Part shown: positions 1 through 6,170 of the stretch, one piece after another | Position numbering within the stretch: position 1 is the stretch's first letter | Layout: each line of letters begins with the position of its first letter | Origin: JBQCDV01 sp051960855 | Lineage (GTDB): Bacteria > Actinomycetota > Actinomycetes > JAJZTN01 | DNA length: 12,010 bases | Reading direction: 5' to 3' | NCBI GenBank assembly: GCA_051960855.1 | Contig: JBQCDV010000055.1 | Coordinates: 1 to 12,010, forward strand | Translations under genes and position numbers: made by a program | The notes under the pieces: model-generated | Databases searched by the model: none | The model's input: the letters and a program-made list of their open reading frames with translations, nothing else | What the model was told of the DNA's origin: nothing

Positions 1-565
1 CGAGGAACATCCGCAGCCGTGGGTCGCGCAGGTAGCGGCGGCCGTCGTCGCGCAGCGTCCGCCAGGGCGCGACCGCCGCTAGGTCCCGCACCCGGCGGGC
101 CTGCCGGAGCAGGTCGCGTGGGCCTTCCAGCGGGGACTCGAGGAACGGGCCACGTGTGATCTCCCACAGCCGGTCGGCGTGCTGCAGGTAGCGGTGCCAG
201 TCCTCACCGGCGCCGGAGCCCACAGCGGAGTCAAGGGCGCGGGTGAGAGCCACCGGGGCGGCATTCGGGACGTCGAGCTCGGTGCCGTCGGGGAAGCGGT
301 AGTGGGCCACCGGGTCGACCTCCGCGAGGTCCACGACCTCGTCGAGCGGCGGTCCGGTCTTGACGAAGAGGTCGCGGTAGACGGCCGGCAGCGTCAGCAG
401 GCTCGGCCCGGTGTCGAAGGCGAAGCCGTCGCGCTCGTAGAGCCCGAGCTTGCCGCCGACGACGGGTGCCTGCTCCAGCACGGTGACGGAGTGCCGGGCG
501 GCGGCGAGCCGGGCCGCGGCGGAGAGCCCGCCCATGCCGGCACCGATAATGACGACGCGTGCCAT
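1..565 (-). CDS. CrtI/CrtD-type carotenoid desaturase, N-terminal part (cut by window edge)
   Basis: FAD-dependent flavoprotein of the phytoene desaturase/amine-oxidase family, which removes hydrogens from a carotenoid chain at the membrane. The ATG at 565 is preceded by an AGGAG-type ribosome site in the 12-bp gap to the upstream glycosyltransferase. Visible are the Rossmann FAD motif VVIIGAGMGGLSAAARLA (about residues 4-21), the acidic end of the second strand (VLE), and VGGKLG followed by FAFDTGPSLLTLP, all typical of CrtI relatives. About 188 of roughly 500 expected residues are present; the C-terminal part lies beyond base 1. It is the last visible gene of a cruF-cruG operon. From that context a role as 1-hydroxycarotenoid 3,4-desaturase (CrtD-like) is at least as likely as true phytoene desaturation. 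The fragment cannot separate the two, so no symbol is given. Confidence 0.88.
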   Translation of the reverse strand, partial: MARVVIIGAGMGGLSAAARLAAARHSVTVLEQAPVVGGKLGLYERDGFAFDTGPSLLTLPAVYRDLFVKTGPPLDEVVDLAEVDPVAHYRFPDGTELDVPNAAPVALTRALDSAVGSGAGEDWHRYLQHADRLWEITRGPFLESPLEGPRDLLRQARRVRDLAAVAPWRTLRDDGRRYLRDPRLRMFL

Positions 566-577
566 GCCTCTCCTGCC

Positions 578-1750
578 TCAGCCGACCGGTCGGCCGCGCC
601 AGGTGAGGCGCCCGCGACGACGGGACACGAAGGACTGGACGGTCAACCAGACCAGGACGAGCACCGACAGCGGATGGGCCGCGGAGTCCGGCCACACCCG
701 CCCCCCGATGCGTCGGGCGACCAGAGCGCGACCGCCGACTCCCGCGGCGTAGCCGAGGGCGCCGACGGGGGAGCCGGCGAGCGCGGCGGCGGCGGGCACG
801 ACGTAGGCGAGACCCAGCGTGCCGAGCGCTCCTGCGGCGGCGGCCGGTGAGCCGAAGGCCGACCACAGCGACTTCGTGTAGCCCGCCCGCACCTGCGCCC
901 AGCCGTCGTACATCCGGCAGGTCGCGAGCTCGGTGCCGTCGGCCATCCCGCCGCGGCCCCCGACAGCCTTGACCGCCCGCATCAGCGCCATGTCATCGAG
1001 GACGTCGGCCCGAACGGCGCTGTGACCGCCCGCCTTGGCGTACGTCCTCGCGTCCACGACGAGCAGCTGGCCGTTGGCTGCCGCCATCGAGGCTCGCGGT
1101 GAGGTCTCGGCAATGCGTAGCGGCAGCGTGGTGAGCCAGGACCACTGCAGGAGCGGTTGCACGAGCCGCTCGGGCCAGGACTCGGCGCGCTGCCGCGGGT
1201 AGGGGCTCACCAGGTCCAGCCCGTCGCGGCGCAGCATCGCGACTGCCGCGACCAGGGCGTGCGGTGCGAGGACGACGTCGGCGTCGAGGAAGACCAGCAC
1301 GGTGGAGTCGTCGGCGAGGTCGGCCAGCTGCTGGCAGGCCCACGGCTTGCCCAGCCAGCCGTCGGGCAGCGGCTCGCCTTGGACCAGCCGCATCCCTTCC
1401 CGCGCGGCGATCGCGCTTCGGACGACCTCCCCGGTGCCGTCGGCCGAGCCGTCGTCGAGCACGACCACCTCGGCCCGGAGGCCAGCGGCGCGAGCGGTGT
1501 CAACGGCGACGAGCAGCGCGTCGAGGCAGGGGCGCACCCGGTCGGCCTCGTCGCGCAGCGGCAGCAGCACGCTGACCGTCTCGGACGTGAGCTCGGACTC
1601 CGGCGGCCGGGCGGCGGCCGCGTCGGGGCGTCGCATCAGCCGCAGGTTGAGGACGGTGTGGGCGGTCCCGGCGAGGGCCAGGGCCGAGCCGAGCCGCACC
1701 AGCAGCTGCGCCGTTCGGGTCGATCGGCGAGGGGAAGGACGGGACGTCAC
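578..1750 (-). CDS. cruG: Family 2 glycosyltransferase, CruG-like (carotenoid glycosylation)
   Basis: Membrane-associated GT2 glycosyltransferase of 390 residues, likely to add a sugar to a hydroxylated carotenoid. The GTG start at 1750 overlaps the TGA of the cruF-like gene as GTGA, which indicates translational coupling. An N-terminal hydrophobic stretch (about residues 14-36) precedes the GT-A domain. That domain shows VSVLLPLRDEAD (59-70), VVVLDDGSADGTG (95-107), GWLGKPWACQQLA (131-143), the metal-binding FLDADVV (154-160) and LDDMALM (251-257). A WAQVRAGYTKSLW segment corresponds to the acceptor-side Q-x-x-R-W region. Two or three hydrophobic helices follow (about 288-325 and 350-372). 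The frame stays open upstream through the whole cruF-like gene, but that part is not this protein. GT2 membership is clear. The CruG role (2'-O-glycosylation, as in cyanobacterial myxoxanthophyll synthesis) is inferred from the cruF neighbour; CrtQ-like acyl-carotenoid glycosylation is an alternative. Confidence 0.85.
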   Translation of the reverse strand: MTSRPSPRRSTRTAQLLVRLGSALALAGTAHTVLNLRLMRRPDAAAARPPESELTSETVSVLLPLRDEADRVRPCLDALLVAVDTARAAGLRAEVVVLDDGSADGTGEVVRSAIAAREGMRLVQGEPLPDGWLGKPWACQQLADLADDSTVLVFLDADVVLAPHALVAAVAMLRRDGLDLVSPYPRQRAESWPERLVQPLLQWSWLTTLPLRIAETSPRASMAAANGQLLVVDARTYAKAGGHSAVRADVLDDMALMRAVKAVGGRGGMADGTELATCRMYDGWAQVRAGYTKSLWSAFGSPAAAAGALGTLGLAYVVPAAAALAGSPVGALGYAAGVGGRALVARRIGGRVWPDSAAHPLSVLVLVWLTVQSFVSRRRGRLTWRGRPVG

Positions 1751-2556
1751 GGACGGTGGTTCCAGAGGCTGGCCACCAGCGGCACAGCGACGAGCCCCAT
1801 CGCGACCCCGACCCATGCCGCGACGGCCGGTCGGTCGAAGAAGACGAGGTTGCCCACCACCGACGAGGCCCACGTCCAGAGGTAGACGCCGGCCGGCACG
1901 CCGACGGCAGCTCGCCGAGCCGGTGCCAGCAGGCTCAGCACGCCGACCATCACGACGCTGACCGCCAGCCAGCCGAGGTAGTTGGTGACGGGGATGCCGG
2001 GGATGCCGGGGAGGGCCGGCGTCGGGTGGGCCCAGGTCCAGTGCCCCGCATCGACCATCTGCGGGTCGAGAGCCAGGTCCCATCCGGCCAGCGCGAATCC
2101 GCCGACCAGGGGGACCGCCCAGGGCCAGCGGGCCCCGACGAGGCGCCGCGCCACGACCAGGGAGGGGTAGGCCAGCATCGCCCACGCCAGGCCGACCAGT
2201 AGGGGCACGCCGAGCAGCTGGGGTCCGAGGGTGCCCGCGTAGGAGTACTCGCCGAAGGGGAAGCCGGTGCGCGTGCCCAGTAGCTCCACGGCGAAGCCAC
2301 CGCCGGCGGCGACGACCAGCACCGCCAGGCCCCAGACCGCGCCACGGGTGAGCCAGGCGTGGGTCAGCGAGGCGAGGAAGAACAGCACCACGCTGGCGAA
2401 CGTGACCGCACGCAGCGCGGTCCCCGAGACCAGCGGGTAGGCGATCTGCGCGAGCACCCCGAGGGACGCGAGCACCACGGCGACGACGGGGTCCGGCCGG
2501 ACCGCCCGTGAGGGGGCACGCCCCGCTCGGGGACCGGAGTACACGCGCACGCTCAT
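1747..2556 (-). CDS. cruF: CruF-like carotenoid 1,2-hydratase, integral membrane protein
   Basis: Carotenoid biosynthesis protein of the CruF (DUF422) family, 269 residues. These enzymes add water across the terminal C1-C2 double bond of an acyclic psi end to give a 1-hydroxy carotenoid. Six to eight hydrophobic segments fill the protein. Family signature blocks are ELLGTRTGFPFGEYSY (91-106), GPQLLGVPLLVGLAW (111-125), WDLALDPQMV (159-168) with GHWTW, and NYLGW (192-196). The conserved acidic and Asp residues in these blocks are present. I chose ATG 2556 because homologues begin close to the first membrane segment and a TAGACT -10-like hexamer ends 8 bp upstream. The frame remains open further upstream to 2766, but that region is antisense to the amidohydrolase. 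A 9-bp repeat near 1990-2010 duplicates GIP (GIPGIP, 184-189). It is the first gene of the cruF-cruG-desaturase operon. Confidence 0.87.
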   Translation of the reverse strand: MSVRVYSGPRAGRAPSRAVRPDPVVAVVLASLGVLAQIAYPLVSGTALRAVTFASVVLFFLASLTHAWLTRGAVWGLAVLVVAAGGGFAVELLGTRTGFPFGEYSYAGTLGPQLLGVPLLVGLAWAMLAYPSLVVARRLVGARWPWAVPLVGGFALAGWDLALDPQMVDAGHWTWAHPTPALPGIPGIPVTNYLGWLAVSVVMVGVLSLLAPARRAAVGVPAGVYLWTWASSVVGNLVFFDRPAVAAWVGVAMGLVAVPLVASLWNHRP

Positions 2557-2564
2557 CGCGAGGA

Positions 2565-2570
2565 AGTCTA
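2565..2570 (-). promoter_or_regulatory. Candidate -10 element for the carotenoid operon
   Basis: TAGACT (TANNNT consensus) on the minus strand ends 8 bp before the cruF-like ATG. No Shine-Dalgarno is visible, so a leaderless transcript starting at the ATG is plausible, as is common in actinobacteria. No clear -35 was found. Confidence 0.4.
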
Positions 2571-2580
2571 GGGCGCCGGG

Positions 2581-2586
2581 TAGCGT
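2581..2586 (+). promoter_or_regulatory. Candidate -10 element for the amidohydrolase gene
   Basis: TAGCGT (TANNNT) ends 7 bp before the GTG at 2594, again with no Shine-Dalgarno, fitting a leaderless message. It lies only 10 bp from the opposing -10-like element of the carotenoid operon. No clear -35 was found. Confidence 0.38.
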
Positions 2587-2593
2587 CCGCTCG

Positions 2594-3487
2594 GTGAACG
2601 CGAGGCCTGACGACGGCGAGGTAGCGGCGACAACGTCGTTCTGGAAGGGGCTGGGTCTCCCGGGCCTCGTGGACGCGCACGTGCACTTCCTGCCGCCACG
2701 GCTCGAGGCCCGGGTGTGGCAGTACTTCGACGAGGCCGGCCCGCTGATCGGCCGGGCCTGGCCCATTCGCTACCGCCTCACCACGGAGGAGCGGATCGGA
2801 CTGCTGGCCCGGATGGGCGTACGCGCCTACCCAGCCCTCGCTTACGCCCACCGGCCGGGCATGGTCGACGGACTGTCGGACTGGACGATGGACCTGGCCC
2901 GAACGACGCCCGCATGCGTCCCGTCGGCGACCTTCTATCCCGAGGAGGGGGCCTTAACGTCAGTGCGACGCTTGCTTGACCGGGGCGCTCGCGTGTTCAA
3001 GGTGCACGTGCAGGTGGGACGCTTCGACCCGCGAGACCCGTTGCTCGACGACGTGTGGGGCGTGCTGAGCGAGGCGGGCGCGGCCGTCGTCATCCACGCC
3101 GGCTCCGGCCCCGTGGCAACCGAGCACACCGGCCCCGGTCCCATCGCCGACGTGCTTGCTCGGCATCCCCGGCTGACGGCTGTGATCGCCCACCTCGGTG
3201 CTCCTGAATACGAGGCCTTCCTCGACCTCGCCGAGGGGTATCCCAACGTCCACCTGGACACGACGATGGTCTTTACGTCCTTCTTCGACGAGCTGGCGCC
3301 CTTCCCTGCCGAGCTGCTCCCGCGCCTGGTCGACCTGCAGGACCGGATCGTGCTCGGCACCGACCTCCCCACCATCCCGTATCCCTACGCCCACCAGCTG
3401 GAGTCGTTAGCCCGCCTCGACCTCGGCGACGACTGGCTGCGCGCGGTCTGCTGGACCAACGGTGCGAGGCTGCTGGGCGTCAGCTAG
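2594..3487 (+). CDS. Metal-dependent amidohydrolase (amidohydrolase_2 family)
   Basis: Cytosolic TIM-barrel hydrolase or decarboxylase of the amidohydrolase-2 type, 297 residues, a normal length for the family. Metal-site residues appear in the expected order: D27-A-H29-V-H31 on the first strand, K136/H138 (FKVHVQVG), H168 (VVIHAG), H200 (VIAHLG) and D257 (VLGTDLP). The GTG start at 2594 gives about 20 residues before the barrel; no better start with a ribosome site is visible, and the gene may be leaderless. It is divergent from the carotenoid operon and followed 9 bp later by an MDR oxidoreductase, probably co-transcribed. Substrate is unknown. Relatives act on amides, lactones or aromatic acids, and nothing here decides between them. 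Confidence 0.85.
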   Translation: MNARPDDGEVAATTSFWKGLGLPGLVDAHVHFLPPRLEARVWQYFDEAGPLIGRAWPIRYRLTTEERIGLLARMGVRAYPALAYAHRPGMVDGLSDWTMDLARTTPACVPSATFYPEEGALTSVRRLLDRGARVFKVHVQVGRFDPRDPLLDDVWGVLSEAGAAVVIHAGSGPVATEHTGPGPIADVLARHPRLTAVIAHLGAPEYEAFLDLAEGYPNVHLDTTMVFTSFFDELAPFPAELLPRLVDLQDRIVLGTDLPTIPYPYAHQLESLARLDLGDDWLRAVCWTNGARLLGVS

Positions 3488-3496
3488 ACATGAGGC

Positions 3497-4429
3497 ATGC
3501 GAGCGATCAGCTACGACGCCTACGGCGACTCCTCAGTCCTCCACCTCGGCGACCTGCCTGACCCGAAGGTCGGTCCTGACTACGTCCTCGTGCGCGTGCG
3601 CGCAGCGGGCATCAACCCGGTCGACTGGAAGGTGCGTGAGGGCTACCTCGACGGCGGCTTCGAGGTGCACTTCCCAGTCATTCCTGGCTGGGATGTCGCC
3701 GGCGTCGTCGAGCAGGTAGGGCCGTCGGTGCGCGAATGGGCGCCAGGTGACGAGGTGATCGGCTACGTCCGCCGCGACGACATCGGCGAGGGCACCTTCG
3801 CCGAGCTGGTCTCCGCGCCCGTCCGGACGCTGGGCCCGAAGCCCGCCTCCGCCTCGTGGGAGCAGGCTGCCGGGCTGCCCCTGGTGGGGCTGACCGCCCT
3901 GCAGGCGCTGCGCGTCACGGGCACGAGCGCGAACGACGTCGTCCTCGTGCACGGCGCGAGCGGGGGAGTCGGGCACGTCGCGGTGCAGATCGCGCGCATC
4001 CTCGGTGCCCGCGTCATCGGCACCTCCAGCCCTGCGAACGCCGACTTCGTGCGCAGCCTCGGCGCAGAGTGGACCGCCTACGGTGACGGACTAGTCGATC
4101 GGGTGCGCGAGCTGGCCCCGGACGGTGTCGACGTGGCGCTCGATCTCGCCGGCGGCGATGCCCTCGCTGCGTCGTTCGAGCTGGTCTCCGAGGCGTGGCG
4201 CGTGGCGTCGATCACCGACGCCGCCGGTGTGCTCGAGCGCGGTGGCGCCTACGTCTTCGTCCGGCCCGACGCCGACCAGCTCGCGGAGCTGGCCGGGTGG
4301 GTCGACGCGGGCCAGCTGACCGTGGCGATCGACCGGGTGCTGCCGCTCGAGCAGGCCGCCGAGGCGATGGACCACGTCCGGGACGCCCACGGTCGGGGCA
4401 AGACGGTCCTGCGCGTCAGCGAGGGCTGA
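3497..4429 (+). CDS. MDR-superfamily NADP-dependent oxidoreductase (quinone oxidoreductase type)
   Basis: Medium-chain dehydrogenase/reductase of 310 residues, resembling zeta-crystallin-type NADPH:quinone oxidoreductases. The GroES-like half carries AAGINPVDWKVREGY (36-50) and the block VIPGWDVAGVVEQVG (61-75). The Rossmann half has VLVHGASGGVGHVAVQIA (149-166) with ARVIGTSSP after the second strand, where a Ser-rich turn suits NADP(H). The catalytic and structural zinc cysteines of alcohol dehydrogenases are absent, so a zinc-free reductase of quinones or enones is likely. ATG 3497 is 9 bp after the amidohydrolase stop. GAGG lies too close to it to act as a normal ribosome site, so coupling or re-initiation is likely. 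The gene ends 81 bp before the convergent SDR gene. Confidence 0.88.
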   Translation: MRAISYDAYGDSSVLHLGDLPDPKVGPDYVLVRVRAAGINPVDWKVREGYLDGGFEVHFPVIPGWDVAGVVEQVGPSVREWAPGDEVIGYVRRDDIGEGTFAELVSAPVRTLGPKPASASWEQAAGLPLVGLTALQALRVTGTSANDVVLVHGASGGVGHVAVQIARILGARVIGTSSPANADFVRSLGAEWTAYGDGLVDRVRELAPDGVDVALDLAGGDALAASFELVSEAWRVASITDAAGVLERGGAYVFVRPDADQLAELAGWVDAGQLTVAIDRVLPLEQAAEAMDHVRDAHGRGKTVLRVSEG

Positions 4430-4446
4430 CCGACAGGTAGCTCAGC

Positions 4447-4521
4447 GGGATCACCACGGCAGGGATCACCACGGCGGGGATCACCACGGCGGGGATCACC
4501 ACGGCAGGGATCACCACGGCA
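4447..4521. repeat. Five-copy 15-bp tandem repeat spanning the SDR stop codon
   Basis: Five uninterrupted units of GGGATCACCACGGCR at 4447, 4462, 4477, 4492 and 4507, differing only at the last base (A,G,G,A,A). The last unit contains the final codons and TGA of the minus-strand SDR gene; the other four lie in the gap to the convergent MDR gene. The 15-bp period equals five codons, so each unit carries CCG-TGG-TGA in the SDR frame. No spacers or internal inverted repeats are present, so this is a minisatellite and not a CRISPR or hairpin terminator. Confidence 0.97.
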
Positions 4522-5233
4522 CCTCGGTGCCGTCCCACGAGAAGACCAGGCCGGTGGGGCCGTCGTCGGGCAGGGTTGCGAGTCGCACTACCGCAGCGGC
4601 GGCCTCACCGGGGTCCCCGCCGGCGCTCGCGGCTCGCGGGTTGAGGTTGGTCGCGCGTAGCCCCGGTGCAAGGGCGTTGACCTTGATTCCGTCGGCCGCG
4701 AGCGCGTGGGCGTAGAAGACCGTCAGCGCGTCGACGGCCGTCTTGGACGAGCGGTACGCGGCACCGCGGCCGGTAGCGGCTGCGTGGAAGTCGAACTGCG
4801 GGTTCGCGCTCGTGCTCCAGGTGAGCGAGCCGGTGCCGCTGGAGAGATTGACGATCCGTGAGTGCGGTGCGCGGCGTAGCGCAGGCAGGAACGCGTTGGT
4901 AACCGCGACCAGGCCGAAGACGTTGGTCTCGTAGGTGCGCCGGAAGACCTCGACGTCCACCTCCGTGAGGACCTCGCCGATGTCCAGGGAGATGCCGGCG
5001 TTGTTGACCAGGACCTCCAGGGTCGGCACGGCGGCTGCCGCAGCGGCGATGCTGGCGCTGTCGGTGACGTCCAGCAGGAGTGAGCGGGCGCCGACCTCCG
5101 CCGCGGCCTGCTCGCCCCGCTCGGCGTCGCGGGCCCCGACGAGGACGGTCCAGCCCTGCGCGGCGAGCTGCCGTGCGGTTTCCTTGCCGATGCCGCTGGT
5201 GGCTCCGGTGATCAGTGCGGTGGGAGAGTTCAT
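4511..5233 (-). CDS. Short-chain dehydrogenase/reductase (SDR)
   Basis: Classical NAD(P)-dependent SDR of 240 residues acting on a small carbonyl or alcohol substrate in the cytosol. Motifs: TGATSGIG (9-16) for cofactor, LDVTD (54-58), NNAG (77-80), Ser in NLSSGTGS (129-136), and the catalytic pair Y160 and K164 in YRSSK. The ATG at 5233 is preceded by GGTGG 5 bp upstream. The frame is open further upstream but runs into the divergent regulator gene. About 25 residues between the serine and tyrosine blocks (SLTWSTSANPQFDFHAAATG) form a longer loop than in minimal SDRs. The gene ends inside a 15-bp tandem repeat. A divergent MmyB-type regulator starts 67 bp away and probably represses this gene. 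Substrate unknown. Confidence 0.93.
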   Translation of the reverse strand: MNSPTALITGATSGIGKETARQLAAQGWTVLVGARDAERGEQAAAEVGARSLLLDVTDSASIAAAAAAVPTLEVLVNNAGISLDIGEVLTEVDVEVFRRTYETNVFGLVAVTNAFLPALRRAPHSRIVNLSSGTGSLTWSTSANPQFDFHAAATGRGAAYRSSKTAVDALTVFYAHALAADGIKVNALAPGLRATNLNPRAASAGGDPGEAAAAVVRLATLPDDGPTGLVFSWDGTEVPW

Positions 5234-5300
5234 GGCGTCCACCGTGGTCGCTGGGCCGCGGGTCAGCCAGGCCCTGCCAGTACCACCCAGGGGAGGTGCG
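5234..5300. promoter_or_regulatory. Divergent SDR/regulator promoter region
   Basis: The 67-bp gap between the divergent SDR and XRE-type regulator genes must hold both promoters and probably the regulator's operator. I see GCCAG repeated directly 10 bp apart (around 5265-5280) and the regulator's GGGAGG ribosome site at 5291-5296. I found no convincing -10/-35 pair or clean palindrome. The operator assignment is inference from gene arrangement. Confidence 0.35.
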
Positions 5301-6104
5301 ATGTCTGCGACGGAGCTCGGCGCATTCCTCCGCGACCGCCGAGCGCGGCGGCGCCCGGTCGTGACCGGCGACCGAACGCGGCGGACACCGGGGCTGCGCC
5401 GGGAGGAGGTTGCCGACCTCGCCCACATGTCGGTCGAGTACTACATCCGGCTCGAGCAGGGACGGGGCGCGAAGCCGTCACCGCGGATCGTCGAGTCGCT
5501 CTCCGAGGCGCTCGAGCTGGACCGGGCTGACCGTCAGCGGCTCTTCGAGCTCGCAGGGACCTCGCCGGCGCCCCCGCACCTGGTGCCGCGGCGCGTCCGG
5601 CCGCACGTGGCCGAGCTGCTGCACCGCCTCCCGGCGACCGCGGCGATCGTCACCGCCGCGACCTACGACGTGGTCGCATCCAATCCGCTGGCGGCGGCCC
5701 TGCTCGGTCATCTCGACACCGAGTCCAACCTCGCTCGCCGCTACTTCGTCCAGGGACGGCACTGGAGCAGGGCGTCGGACGGTTTCGCCGAAGTCGCCGT
5801 ATCGCGGCTGCGGACAGCGGCCACGCGCTACCCCGCTGACGCCGACCTGCGACGCCTGGTCGAGGAGCTCTCCGCCGCGAGCGGCGACTTCCGGCAGCTC
5901 TGGGCAGCCGATCCCACGCGCACTCCGGGCCACCGCACGAAGGTCGTGGAACATCCCGTGGTCGGCCGGCTCACCGTCTCCTGCGACGTTCTCCTGGTGC
6001 CGGAGGACGACCAGCAGGTGGTCCTGATCACCGCCTCCCCGGGCAGCCGGGACGAGCGCGCCCTGCTGTCCCTCGCGCCGACCCGCGAGTTTTATGCCGT
6101 GTAG
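5301..6104 (+). CDS. XRE-family transcriptional regulator with MmyB-like ligand-binding domain
   Basis: DNA-binding regulator of 267 residues. The N-terminal helix-turn-helix (about residues 5-80) contains LGAFLRDRRARRRP, the PGLRREEVADLAHMSVEYYIRLEQGR block typical of this actinobacterial group, and PSPRIVESLSEALELD. The remainder (about 95-265) matches the MmyB-like/MLTR ligand-binding domain, with the hallmark segment AAIVTAATYDVVASNPLAAALLG and a terminal LTVSCDVLLVPEDDQQVVLITASPGS. ATG 5301 has GGGAGG 4 bp upstream. The frame is open far upstream, but that part overlaps the SDR gene. Divergent regulator-SDR pairs of this kind usually mean the regulator controls the SDR gene and itself. 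Genes for two transporters follow on the same strand and may share control. Ligand unknown. Confidence 0.92.
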   Translation: MSATELGAFLRDRRARRRPVVTGDRTRRTPGLRREEVADLAHMSVEYYIRLEQGRGAKPSPRIVESLSEALELDRADRQRLFELAGTSPAPPHLVPRRVRPHVAELLHRLPATAAIVTAATYDVVASNPLAAALLGHLDTESNLARRYFVQGRHWSRASDGFAEVAVSRLRTAATRYPADADLRRLVEELSAASGDFRQLWAADPTRTPGHRTKVVEHPVVGRLTVSCDVLLVPEDDQQVVLITASPGSRDERALLSLAPTREFYAV

Positions 6105-6114
6105 CAAGGGAAGA

Positions 6115-6162
6115 CCTTCGTCGCCATTGGGCCGGACACGCCGTTTCACGTGCAGACGAAGG
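6115..6162 (+). promoter_or_regulatory. Possible Shine-Dalgarno-masking stem upstream of the MFS gene
   Basis: CCTTCGTC (6115-6122) is the exact reverse complement of GACGAAGG (6155-6162). The right arm includes AAGG of the AAGGAG ribosome site (6159-6164). If transcribed together, the stem would hide the site. The 32-nt loop makes its stability uncertain. Confidence 0.35.
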
Positions 6163-6170
6163 AGTCGATC

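Noticed and set aside
1751..2851. In-frame upstream extension of the glycosyltransferase to a 757-residue protein
   Set aside because: The extension is antisense to the amidohydrolase and out of frame with the clearly conserved CruF-like protein on the same strand; the GTGA overlap gives a natural start at 1750.
4447..4521. CRISPR array
   Set aside because: Units abut without spacers, are only 15 bp long, and no cas gene is present.
4935..5300. Upstream extension of the regulator to 389 residues
   Set aside because: The extra 122 codons are antisense to the SDR gene; GGGAGG precedes ATG 5301, and the XRE domain begins there.
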